Assembly: GCA_022749755.1 (NCBI GenBank)
Contig: CM040440.1
Location: 6,249,269 to 6,313,268 of the forward strand
Reading direction: 5' to 3'
DNA: 64,000 nucleotides
Source: Azadirachta indica
Lineage: Eukaryota > Streptophyta > Magnoliopsida > Sapindales > Meliaceae
Under the pieces are notes generated by a model, which was not told the origin of the DNA, ran no database searches, and saw only the letters and a list, made by a program, of their open reading frames with translations. The first letter of the stretch is position 1. Every line of letters begins with the position of its first letter. The translations under genes and the position numbers were made by a program. This document shows, one piece after another, positions 1-10,399 of the stretch.

Positions 1-986
1 ACATTTTACTTCATCGTTGTTAACACATCTTAGTCAGTTTTGTCTGTACATTGAATCGGGGCATTTTAATTTAGTCTTAATACATTTTGTTATCACATTT
101 TTGCTTGCTGATATATAAATCTGATCTACATCAAGAGACAAACGCCTCCTCCAGAATGTGATTTTTTATCTCTGGAGGTCACATTAGATGTTAAAATAAG
201 GTGATATCCAGTGGTGAGAAGCTGTTGGTGTGGATGATTAAGAGTGAGATGCCACAGGTCCATCAATTGGTATAACATATTGGCCCTATGAAAGAAAGAG
301 CCTCGGAAAGAGGATTTGACAGAATCAGTTAACATTCCTAATCATCTGATTTATGCTAACTTCACTTGAATGAGATGAGTGTGATATATAGCCTGAATCA
401 CTACATACGATTAGATGAGTGACCCAACTGACTCCAAGCTAGATTTGGGGAGAGAATACACTTATGCAAGCACTTGTGTGCTTGTGCAGAAGCAGTAAGG
501 TTGAAGAAGAGAAGATTTTTCCCTCGCATTATATAGTGTAGGTGATGTAGGCATATTTTCTTTAAAGGAAATCAACAAAGATGCCCCTTTCTCATGGTAT
601 AGCTTTTATTAAAGGTATTTGCTTAAAAATGCTATTAAAATTTTATTAAAGTATAAGAAAGAGATTGATGAGGACCAGATGCCTTGCTGATGTAGATTAT
701 GCACTTGACAAAGGATATCATCTTTTTTTTTTTTTTTGTTGGTTGTCATGGATGATCAATGCAGATAGCTGGAAATTTTATCACCACAACCTATACGCTC
801 TAAATGATAAGAAATTCGTGACAATAGAAAAATAATGTCGTTGTTTTACACTGACGTTTATGCAATCAAACGTAATCTTTTTTTTATGATTACTATTTCT
901 CAGCAGTCACAATATGCCATTTAAGGAAAATCATACTGATTTTTGTGTATGCACTGTGGATGGATGTATGGTTGTGGTGCTTTCAG
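1..986. other. Intergenic, no gene seen
   Basis: AT-rich sequence with no open frame that looks coding on either strand. It contains a T-tract near 722-738. Only the short acceptor-like stretch just before 987 stands out, and that belongs to the orphan exon listed next. The rest could be the intron or flank of a gene that extends left of the window. Confidence 0.5.
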
Positions 987-1114
987 GACCGCGGCAACTT
1001 CGGTCGTGGACCTGAATTCTTCACAATTGAGCCGCGTGTCAAACGCAAAAACGCTTACAAAGAGCTGATCATTCAATTAAGGGGCTTGAATTTGGACAAG
1101 TCGATGATGAAACG
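987..1114 (+). pseudogene. Orphan exon-like segment, family not recognised
   Basis: A 128-bp stretch is bounded by a good acceptor (tttcag before 987) and a good donor (gtatgt after 1114). It encodes about 42 residues without a stop, including GRGPEFFTIEPRVKRKNAYK and a following amphipathic stretch ELIIQLRGLNLDKSMMKR. Base composition is clearly higher in GC than the surroundings, as expected of a real exon. I find no partner exons within 900 bp on either side, and I do not recognise the family. It may be a lone exon of a gene whose other exons lie left of the window, or a relic of a duplicated gene. Its neighbours give no clue to function. Confidence 0.4.
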
Positions 1115-1433
1115 GTATGTTATGTTTTTCTTGCTTTCCTTCGGATTGGGACTCAAACATGGCTAGAAAGTGTGACGAACGCAGACAAACATATAAGAGC
1201 CCTACTAGGACTAAGGAATGGACGGCTGAAAACTAGTGGACAAACCACCATGACATTTCATAAACGACAATGCATAGAATCTTGATTGGATTTTTTGTAC
1301 AGCCTAGCACCATCTCTTTAGATTTAGCCTTAAGACCTTATCTGTTGATCGCTCACATCACACGGGAGTCATGCTAATTTCCATATTCTCAATATTTTAA
1401 TTCTATGCACGTTTTTCCGGTGGATAAAATTGT

Positions 1434-1634
1434 TTAGGGGTGGCGTAGTCGTATACTATACAAATTTTTTCCGTAGTTATCAGACTCGCCCAAAAAAAGA
1501 TTGTGAAATCACACGCCTAAATATTAAAATTCAAGATACACCCCTGCCAACTATTTTAGAAAATTCCTCACCAACATCGGTAGTCCCGGATTCGATTCTC
1601 TTCTCTCTTTAATTGGCAAAAAAAAAAAAAGAAC
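1434..1634 (+). mobile_element. Possible SINE-like insertion with A-tail
   Basis: The segment starts with ggggtggcgtagtcg, which resembles a tRNA-type A box. It contains ggattcgattctc near 1588, resembling a B box, and ends in a run of A residues at about 1619-1631. The two boxes are about 150 bp apart instead of 30-60, so it would be a rearranged or fortuitous copy. I saw no clear target duplication. Confidence 0.25.
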
Positions 1635-1661
1635 GAAGCATATCTAAAAATAAAGATAGGA

Positions 1662-1682
1662 ATATATATATATATATATATA
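1662..1682. repeat. (TA)n microsatellite
   Basis: Uninterrupted TA dinucleotide run in the upstream region of the F-box gene. Confidence 0.9.
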
Positions 1683-2097
1683 GATATAAATATTAATTTA
1701 TTACAAAAATATCACAAGTTGCTTAGGAATATGGCTTTTGCATTAAGTATAGGGGAAGCTTGGTACTAGACATTCCTTCAGTCTTAACTGTAATAAGAAA
1801 GTGTATTACACGCTCTTGAAACAGCGGTTAAGCAAACTATCTCAATATAATGCCACGTCCACTTTCTAAATTCTTCTCACCTAAATCGTATTATACTTTT
1901 TCTTTTCTCTTTTTCTCTCTCCTAACGAGAGCCAGTTAGAATACCAGTTGTCTTAAGCACACAAACATAGAAAGCAAGCCCAACTCAATTACCTCCCTCT
2001 CAATCTCTTAAAAGAGCAGACAGCTCTTCCTTCGATAAAGTCAACAAAGAAGAAGAAGAATTTGGGAGAGAACGAAGAGAGTCGCAGCTGAAGAAAG

Positions 2098-3537
2098 ATG
2101 GATAACATGTTATGTGATGAGCTGCTTCAGGAAATTTTTACAAGGTTACCAAGAACACCACCTTCATGTTTATCAGTTTCTCTGGTTTCTAAGCGTTGGC
2201 TTCATGTTTACAGAACATCAAAAACTTCTCTCTCTCTCAGAATTATCCCTCATGATTCTTTTGTCTTCTCTCTGTCCTCTCTTCTTGATCACTACCCTTC
2301 TCTGTCTTCTCTTTCTGTCGTTTTATCCTCTTCTGAGCCACCTACTACCACCAACACCACTACCACTTTCTTTGATCATCTTCTCTTTGTAATCTCATCT
2401 TCTTGTTCCAATCTTAAAAGCCTCCGTTTTTCGGCTGGTCCTGTCTGTGTATCTTCTTTGCTCTCTCTATCTAAAGCCTGTAATCATATCACTTCTCTTA
2501 CTGTTTCACTTTCTAGGCCTCTCCTCCTCCACTGGGCTGGTTCTTTTCCTTGTTTGAAGGAGTTATCCATTTATGCGTGCGATGGTGATGGCGTCCGAGA
2601 CGAAGTTTTTGATCATTATACAGAAACTGAGTTGTGTTTACATGAAGACCAGGGGAGAGAATTGTGTTTGGAGAGTCTTTGCTTAACGGGGATTCGCTCG
2701 GAGGATTTAGGTGTTGGTTGGCTGTGGAAGAGATGTAAGAGACTTAGAAAGTTGCAGCTAAAAGGCTGTGCAGGTATTGGAGATGGAGGGTCATTTGCAG
2801 CTTTTATTAAGAGTTTGCAGGGTCTTGAGGAAGTAGAGCTAAGGACTTGCAGGAGTGTAGTTGATGCGGTGTTATTGCAACTAGCAGAGAATTGCGATTC
2901 TTTAAAGTCTCTATTGGTATATGATGGTTGTAGTAGAGAAGGTTTGCTTCTGTTTATAAGCCACTGCAGGTGTAATTTGCAAAAACTCGATCTTCGCTTA
3001 CCTCTGGACCTTAGCAATGATCATCTTTCTGCCATTGCCGTACATTTCAGGGGTTTATCAACTCTCAGGCTTCAAAGTTGCTGTCTTGTTACTGGTGATG
3101 GCCTAAAGGCTCTTGGAATTGCCCTGAGTTCAGGCCTTGAAGAATTGGCCTTAATAAATTGTGATGTTGTTGAAAGAGAACCAGGTTTGCTGGCAACATT
3201 AGGACAAAGTTTGAGGCAGTTGAGGAAATTAGACTTGTCTTATAACGAAACATTGCGTGATAAGGAGTTCATGGCAATGTTAGTTTCCTGTAATTATCTG
3301 ATTGAATTGAAATTAAGAGGGTGTAAAGGGCTGACAAACATGGCAGTGGTTTCTATGTCCAAGAGTTGCAAGAAGTTGCAGACTGTTGATATTATGCATT
3401 GTTGTGGGGTTCAGCCTGAGGCTGTTGAGTTGTTTGTTCTAAATTCTCCACAGCTGAGACGTGTAGAGGTTGACCAAAACAAGCTTTCTGATGTTGCAAG
3501 AACATGGGCATCGCACAAATTTATACAGGTCAATTGA
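2098..3537 (+). CDS. F-box/LRR-repeat protein (intronless)
   Basis: The single-exon gene encodes 479 residues. The N-terminus is an F-box at about residues 3-45 (CDELLQEIFTRLP, then SLVSKRWLHVYR), the surface that binds SKP1 in an SCF ubiquitin ligase. From about residue 130 to 470 there are roughly ten leucine-rich repeats of the cysteine-containing F-box type, for example RLRKLQLKGCAGIGDGG, GLSTLRLQSCCLVTGDGL, QLRKLDLSYNETLRDKEF and YLIELKLRGCKGLTNMAV. The LRR region should select the substrate. The protein resembles, from memory, the Arabidopsis At5g51370/At5g51380 type; that assignment is not verified. The ATG lies after a GA-rich leader (about 2040-2096) and is the first one in frame. 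The codon for the penultimate residues overlaps a potential donor (cag/gtcaat at 3528), so an alternative spliced C-terminus cannot be excluded. The substrate is unknown. Confidence 0.93.
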   Translation: MDNMLCDELLQEIFTRLPRTPPSCLSVSLVSKRWLHVYRTSKTSLSLRIIPHDSFVFSLSSLLDHYPSLSSLSVVLSSSEPPTTTNTTTTFFDHLLFVISSSCSNLKSLRFSAGPVCVSSLLSLSKACNHITSLTVSLSRPLLLHWAGSFPCLKELSIYACDGDGVRDEVFDHYTETELCLHEDQGRELCLESLCLTGIRSEDLGVGWLWKRCKRLRKLQLKGCAGIGDGGSFAAFIKSLQGLEEVELRTCRSVVDAVLLQLAENCDSLKSLLVYDGCSREGLLLFISHCRCNLQKLDLRLPLDLSNDHLSAIAVHFRGLSTLRLQSCCLVTGDGLKALGIALSSGLEELALINCDVVEREPGLLATLGQSLRQLRKLDLSYNETLRDKEFMAMLVSCNYLIELKLRGCKGLTNMAVVSMSKSCKKLQTVDIMHCCGVQPEAVELFVLNSPQLRRVEVDQNKLSDVARTWASHKFIQVN

Positions 3538-6374
3538 TTGATGGAACAGTGAATATAAAATTGCTATTTAAGCTGTATCCAAAGTTTCAGGAAAGAAAGG
3601 TATATTTCAACAAACTTGTTCTGGATTTGTTGTAATTATTTCAGTTATTTATGCTGATTAGGATCGTAGATTCTGCACAGAGAATAATTATGTTTACACG
3701 GATGTTTGTAATGTTAATAAGAAACATGTATGCAGTTAAATTTTTTAAATTTCTTCTCCATCTTTATACAGTAATTTTTTAAATTTCTGCTCCATCTGTA
3801 TACATTGACACATCATTTTAATTATTCTGTTCTTTCTTGGCACTGACAGTGCAGCAACCATTCATCCCTTGCAGTACTTGTTGATGCTACTTATCCATCT
3901 TACAGTGCATTGATTATAAATTTGCTCTTATTTTATTTCACTTTCCACAAAGTCACTGTCTCCAATTTATCTACCTGTGCTTGAGGTGTAAGATAACGTT
4001 TTGAATTATTATTTGTCTAATTCATAGTGCACTAGGACTATGCTCATTCAATTGTGTCATGATGGATAACTGCTAATATGAAGCAATTAAAGATTGGTGA
4101 TATTTAGTCCCACTTCTTGAAAAATTGTCCATGCTATCAATATTTTTCCAATTGGTTGTTTCGGAGTCTGGCTAACGAGATTACAACGGTCACTTTGATG
4201 CACTTTCATGCATAATACGCGAGATGAAATGGGTAAGTTTCGTTATTCATGCTCTTAAATCAAGATATAAACATGGCACATCTAGATGAGAGAAACATCT
4301 AACTACCTACAAGCACAAGAGGTGAGTGTTGAGAAACAGCATAATTAAATCATTTACAATCTGGGAATTATAAGCTGAACCCCTTACATGTTTATTATTT
4401 GAGTTATTGAGAGCAAAATCATCTGTTTTTAGCCTTAAATTGTTGTAAAGAATGAACACACGTGCATCAAACTTTATTAGGAAAGCTGTAGCGTTCTTGT
4501 TATGGCCACTGTTATTGCTTGGAAATGCTTTTGGACAGATTAGGAAAACTTTTGTTTTCCAAAGATCAGAAGTTAGAAAATTTACTAGATACGCATTGTT
4601 GTATAACTTTCAGTATATTTGGTTTGTATCTGCCAAGAGATACATTATTGACTCTTTAGGTAGTTTTTTTTTTGAGGATAATAAGATTTCATTTAGTAGT
4701 AAAGAGTGGTTGAGATGATCTATTCGGGATATTTTCACTAATCCATCAGACTCTGCTAGTGGAAATAAGTTGAGGCATTTATAAGAGGTATTCTGATACA
4801 TTGGCTATTTGTAATTTTGTTTATTGAATATAAAATTTGTTGATCCTTCCAAAGTAGTCTAAGGGGCGTTAGTATGATAAAGTCAGTCCTATAATATATC
4901 TTCACAAAAATGGTTGGTTTGAGCTCTTTATAGAAGAAAAATGATTGGGAAAGCAGTGTAGGATATCATCTCTGCAAAAGAAGGGCATAGCCACCGGCCA
5001 AGTGAAGAATAAACTTGATTATTTACCTTTTTATGTTGTTTCTGACATCCCGGAATTCATTTGACTCCACTTCAGATTTAAACAAGGAGCAATATAGAGC
5101 ATGTCTTCCTAAGTAGATCTTAGGATTAAATCTTAAAATTACTGTTAAATTCCTTAGAACTTCCCTCATGAAAATGGTGACATTTTTTTCCATCTTTTAA
5201 CAATAGCAGCATGCATCAGAGAGCTAAACATATCTTGGTCATCTCAAGTGTCAACACACGAAATTAAAAGCATAAAACTTGGACGGTTTTGCCAAGATTT
5301 ACTCTATGTTCTTCCTCAGATCACTATCCTGGCTCATTGCATTTTCATTTTTGATAATCATTCGCGTAAAGATTGTTACATTTCTTCACTAACATTTACT
5401 TTGTGGGTAACATGAGATTTTTGTTTCTTGGGTGAATGAATTTGTATGCATTTGTGTAGCCAATGTCTAGATGTACTAAAATCTCAGACCCACGTAATGA
5501 TGAAACTGTGAACTTAAGAGATCCCAGACAATATAAATATTAACTTATGTTTCTGCAGATGTGGGCAGCCCCATCTCCTGAGTTGACCTGGCCTACATTG
5601 CCGGTATGCTCTCTCATAGCTTTCAATTCCCTTTAATAGATCCCGTCAAGGATTACTACTCCTTTGCCCAACACAAAATTAATAGGCAAAATTAGTTTGT
5701 TCTTTGATAATCGTTTTGATGCTATTTTGACTAAATTTGCATTCAGTCTATAAATGAAATACTATAAAGCTAATGTAGACTAGTTGAGTGTGGTTATTTT
5801 ATTTATTTATACGTTTTTTATGTACGGCCGTAGGTTTTGGTAAGGGTTGGGTGGGCTATCACATTCCTCTCAACTTCAAAGTGTGCTGTCTTTTTGGCCT
5901 TTCTGATCTAATTTTATGGTTTTTAATTTGTATTCGCGTATAATTAATGTTGTAGATACAGGTCTTACATCATGTATTCGTGAAACACAGACTTTAGTAG
6001 CTGAGCTCTATCTTATACCCTTTTTCCAATTAAATGGTTATATCTTGGAAAACCCTTTTTAAGTTTTTAATAACAAGGCAAAGAATATAATCATATAAAA
6101 AAAAACTTCAAACAGATCTTCAACCATTTTATCTCATCTAATCTAACAGCATAAAGTTAAAGTCGTCTTGCTCGGTTAAAAGTCTTAATAATGCTTGTAA
6201 GCAAGTTGCTCTATATCAGTAAGTATGCATATAAATGGGCTTCCTTTAGACAGATGGATCCAGGTTGCAAAATGGGCAACGAAATCAATTCGTGACAATC
6301 TTCTTAGCAAATCCATCTGAAGCTGTAGCCCAAGCCCGAACCAGTAATAGACTGCTTTAGCTATCTATTATTTT
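3538..6374. other. Intergenic, no confident gene
   Basis: This holds the 3' flank of the F-box gene and about 2.8 kb of AT-rich DNA. A frame at 4452-4718 encodes 88 residues with a hydrophobic N-terminus, but it has no recognisable motif and I do not call it a gene. A 45-bp exon-like piece (5559-5603) has splice signals on both sides and encodes MWAAPSPELTWPTLP. It may be a fortuitous or untranslated exon. Confidence 0.45.
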
Positions 6375-7069
6375 AAGGGTGGCTTGCGATTAGTATACCC
6401 ATGGTTCCTAAAAAAAGTTTAAAAATGCTCCCTCACATAAATTTGAACCAAAAATGCCCAAATTTTGTGTTGTTTGACACATTTACTCTTATACCCACAC
6501 AAATACAAAAGTATCATTTTTTACAAACATACATTCGAGCTTTTTGTACATATTCTTTGTGTAGAAGTGAAGAATACTTTAGACAACTTGGAGCATATTC
6601 GAGCATCACTTTGCTCGAATGTCCTGAGTTCACGTTGAGCTTGTTTATTACTTCATGCTCGAGATCTCCTTTTTATCATCATCCTCGAAACTTACTCAAA
6701 ATTAAGTTTTGAGTTAAACAAAAATTTTACTTTCTAGTAAGATAATTTCGAGCATAATAGAAAATAAATAAATAAAATTTTGTGAAATCTAATTTTTTAA
6801 GAAGATTAATTATCAAATGTACTTACCTTAAAATAAAAGTTATAAATTGAATCAATAATACTCTACTACCAACAAGTAATTGAAATTAACACATATTAAG
6901 CAATATTACGATTTGGTCGGTTGATGATGAAGAAGAAAAAGAAAGTTATGTGTTTTGATTGTGTGGGTATAGGGGCATTTTTATCCTAAATGGATTAAAA
7001 TGAGCATGTTTGATTGAAAATTTTGAAAGAGGGTAATTAAATTTTTTAGAACAAATAAGGGCATTTTCA
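6375..7069. mobile_element. MITE-like element with ~110-bp inverted ends
   Basis: The left end (about 6390-6500) and the reverse complement of the right end (about 6961-7069) are clearly related. Both read 'gttcctaaaaaaag / gttctaaaaaattt', then a run of 'aatgcccc' and 'atacccacac' blocks, and the innermost ten bases (6491-6500 and 6961-6970) are perfect inverted copies. There is no transposase frame inside, so it would be non-autonomous, possibly Mutator-like because of the long ends. The word attatttt occurs at 6367-6374 and 7070-7077 and could be the target duplication. It is low in complexity, and the alignable ends start some 15 bp further in on the left, so exact borders are uncertain. 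Confidence 0.5.
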
Positions 7070-7077
7070 ATTATTTT

Positions 7078-9354
7078 CTTAATTATAATTAATTACAATT
7101 TGTGTTTGTAGGAGTTATCTAAGGAATTGTATTGAAAAACTATAAATAAATAAATAGAAAGGCTGGTTCACATAGACCAATATTCGACTTTACTGAATTG
7201 GATTTTTGGTCGGGATGAAATCAGACAGAACATCAATGCAATTTTATTCGTCTAATTTTATCCTTACCGGTGAATTAAAATAATTGGACTCAACGGTGAT
7301 GTTAATTCTTTAAAATAATAAAATTGAATACTACATATTTATCTAATAAACGCGTAACACTAACACATATATTTTATTCATACAATAATTATAGACTTTC
7401 AATACAAAATATGTGTGTGATTGTGTCAAGATATTTTATTAAATACATACATACAATCTACGTTGATGTATTATAGTTTTCTTCAAAACATATACGTGTA
7501 TACTAAGTCTTCAACTTTATATATAGCACACGTTGGATTACAAGATGGTTTAAAATTATGTTAATATGTTAGGAGATATAATTTAATGATTAAATTTTGA
7601 TAAAACTGAACATTTAAATTTAACAGTCAATTAAAAATGAATAATTAATTATTAATAAATTATTTATTAAAAAATTATTTAAAATTGAAACGTTATAATT
7701 TCTATTTATATTTAGTACGAAGATAAAATTATTGTTATAAAGACACTTTTATTTAACAAACACAAAAAAAAAATGGTATATTATTAGGTTAATATAGGTA
7801 GTTTATGTCAATAAATTTTTGAAATAAATTAAAATTAGTTATCAAACACGATTAAACAACAACTATTATTATTCATAATGTCTAAATTTCATGATATCTT
7901 AAGTCAAATAAGCAATGTTAAAACACTTCAAAATTTATCCTAAAAAAGTATCTCTCAAACAATAAGGGAAAAGTAATTAAAATATATATTTATTTAATTA
8001 AATAAATGCAACCTCATATGTTTTTTGAATATTCAAAAAAGAAAAATGCCACCTCATCTACTATCTCATTTAGCAAGCAATCTAGCATACTACCACCGCA
8101 GGGAATACAAGGTCAAAGCTGCAAGAAAAATTAGCCAGGATAAGGTCTCTCTGATCAACTTCAACTGCCGTGGGTCCCAACTTGAAAATAAAAAAAAAAA
8201 ACGGTGGAGATTTCTGAAGAAGGCAGTGGGGTCATTGACAAAAACAGAGCCGTCCAACTCCAATATTGGTCATGATAACACGTAAAATGAAAAGAGTGAA
8301 TCATGAATAAGGAAGGGTGGGGCCATACACATAATCTAAAACCAAACAAAGAGAGCCGTAATAGACCCGCTTTTCCCGGGCTAGACCTCCGTTTTTGGCG
8401 CCAAAACTTAGGAACTAAAATTTCTTATTTCCCGCCAAAATCCCCGGGCAGATCGGGCAGGTCAAAAATTGGGTTTTGGGCTAAAACCGCGTAAAACAAA
8501 AATATTTTTTGAAAAAAAAAAAAAAGACGAAGAAGAAGAAGTCGGCTTGGGGGCCAAGGCAGGGCTTAGGAACAAAAATCGATGATTGTTTAGTCTTTGA
8601 AAAATTGTACTCTCACCGTGTCATCAAGCTAATGCCATTTTTTTGCATGTTAATTTCATCAAGACCCCTTTAGTTTTGTCATAATACTAAATCAAGTTTT
8701 ATTATCTTAGTCTGATGTTTATGTTATATTTTAGTTATAATTACAGAGCTTTTATAGATTTTTCTTACTTCTATGATAACAAATTCTTATTTATTTAACA
8801 TTATCTAGAATGATCATATAACTCTTTTAAAAAATAAAAAATTACAAATGAGATATTTTCATATTACTCGAAATCACTTAAATAATTGAATTTCAATATT
8901 AGTGACTATTAGTTTAATTACTAAAATTTTTTAAGTTAATAAATAAGTTTCATATTTAATTCAATTCACATTAAAAAGCGGCAGACTCCATTTATTTATT
9001 GAAACATTTAAAATGATGAAATAACTTGACGTGGGAATTCAAATTCTTTAGTTTCCACATATCTATCAAGCGTTAGTGATAGTTTTGTTGTCCTTAATGT
9101 ATAAGGGATATTATAATAAAAAGTAAGGGTTTGAAAGAAAATAACCAACAAAAGGGGTTGATTTGATAGTGTATCCGAATCTTGTTGAGCTTAGGATTCC
9201 TTGGGCCGCCCATGTGATTACGTAGATGTCCAGTTCCCTCTTTTTCATACATTGGATTCTCTTTTTCTTCAAAAAATATTAATCTTTGTGCTTGTGTTCC
9301 GAAATCATTAATTGGCCTTACCAAATTAACCCACCAATTACATCATATTGTGTC
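7078..9354. other. Intergenic AT-rich DNA, no gene seen
   Basis: Very AT-rich with no convincing coding frame. A short GC-richer island at 8360-8480 contains two E2F-like sites (listed separately) but no adjacent gene. It is followed by an A-tract and a GAA-rich stretch at 8510-8540. Confidence 0.5.
8394..8440. promoter_or_regulatory. Orphan pair of E2F-like motifs
   Basis: A palindromic tttttggcgccaaaa (about 8392-8406) and tttcccgccaaaa (8428-8440) both fit the plant E2F consensus TTTSSCGC in one or other orientation. They sit about 25 bp apart in a local GC-rich island. No open reading frame that I would call a gene lies within 1 kb, so function is unproven. Confidence 0.3.
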
Positions 9355-9361
9355 TGCTGCT

Positions 9362-9641
9362 TGTCACGTGCCCAGCGGAAAGGCACGTGCGGCACCCTCA
9401 TAGACTCTCATATCGAGGGTAAGCCTTATTAGCCCGTCGCATATTTAACTGGTTTCGGCCTACCTTGACCTCATCAGGAGGACGGCTTCAGTCCCCGACC
9501 AGTTCGGGCAGGGGTGGTCTAAGTCCCCTCTACATAATAGCCCTTGAGACTGAAGCCGACTTTGCACCATGAAACATCAATGTGCTTGAGTTGTCACACC
9601 CCAGCACACCCAGCCAACATGCGATCTTTCGTGCCGTGACA
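9362..9641 (-). repeat. TRIM long terminal repeat, 3' LTR in element orientation
   Basis: 280 bp, TG..CA bounded, about 96% identical to the partner at 10113-10392. All ten differences that I count are transitions. It contains two CACGTG hexamers near its left border. Confidence 0.92.
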
Positions 9642-10099
9642 TTCTCCACCACCGAAAATCGTGCACGTCCTCGTGCACTCGGCCATCTTCAAATTTTTCG
9701 CCAGCTCAATTGGTAGACCATCGAGGTCCTACCCTGCATACCGCTCCACTCCATAACGCCCATCTCCCCCGGGCTAACTCCCATAAAGAGAACACGATAA
9801 CACCACGTCGTGCGGGCACGCCATCTTCGACGTACGGTGGTAGCAGTGCTTGGCGTAGATGAGGCGCTATGCGGTTATCTTTCAAACCACTATGCTCATC
9901 TTCCCCCAGGAAGATCCCCATACCGCAGGACACAACATAGTGCGAGCACGCCCACATTCGGGGCTGCGTGGCGATGGGTCACACAATAGACACCCCATTT
10001 TCCCTCGCCCAATCTTACGGGCTACTGTCCTCGGCCGTCTCGGTGGATTCCCACAGAAGTCAAGAACGTAGCGAGATTTTGCGAAAATTCTCGTTCCTA

Positions 10100-10110
10100 C
10101 TCTGATACCA
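10100..10110 (-). other. Primer-binding site, tRNA-iMet type
   Basis: On the minus strand this reads TGGTATCAGAG, complementary to the 3' end of plant initiator tRNA-Met. It starts two bases inside the upstream LTR. Confidence 0.9.
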
Positions 10111-10112
10111 TC

Positions 10113-10392
10113 TGTCACGTGCCCAGCGGAAAGGCACGTGCGGCACCCTCGTAGACCCCCATGTCGAGGGTAAGTCTTGTTAGCCCGTCGCATATTTAAC
10201 TGGTTTCGGCCTACCTTGGTCTCATCAGGAGGACGGCTTCAGTTCCCGACCAGTTCGGGCAGGGGTGGTCTAAGTCCCCTCTACATAATAGCCCTTGAGA
10301 CTGAAGCCGACTTTGCACCATGAAACATCAATGTGCTTGAATTGTCACACCCCAGCACACCCAGCCAACATGCGATCTTTCGTGCCGTGACA
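10113..10392 (-). repeat. TRIM long terminal repeat, 5' LTR in element orientation
   Basis: 280 bp, same borders as the partner repeat. It lies next to the primer-binding site, which makes it the upstream LTR of a minus-oriented element. Confidence 0.92.
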
Positions 10393-10399
10393 TGCTGCT

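Larger units (their letters stand above)
9362..10392 (-). mobile_element. Complete TRIM (miniature LTR retrotransposon)
   Basis: Two 280-bp direct repeats (9362-9641 and 10113-10392) flank 471 bp without a coding frame. Each repeat begins TGTCACG and ends CGTGACA, the TG..CA rule with short inverted ends. Read on the minus strand, the LTR at 10113-10392 is followed, after 2 bp, by TGGTATCAGAG (10110-10100), a standard primer-binding site for initiator tRNA-Met. The other LTR is preceded by a purine-rich cggtggtggagaa (9642-9654), a good polypurine tract. The sequence tgctgct borders both outer ends (9355-9361, 10393-10399), consistent with a target duplication of 4 bp or more. No gag or pol is present, so it depended on another element for movement. 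Confidence 0.93.

Noticed and set aside
2616..3017. 133-residue minus-strand frame inside the F-box gene
   Set aside because: Lies fully within a well-supported coding exon and has no motif.
4452..4718. 88-residue plus-strand frame with hydrophobic N-terminus
   Set aside because: Single short frame in AT-rich DNA with no recognisable domain, no splice partners and no clear promoter.
9040..9340. Possible gene left of the TRIM (76-residue minus frame)
   Set aside because: No motif, AT-rich, and no splice signals to extend it.
9706..10193. Several 70-103-residue frames in the TRIM interior
   Set aside because: They arise from GC-rich non-coding TRIM sequence, overlap on both strands, run across LTR borders and show no gag or pol motifs.
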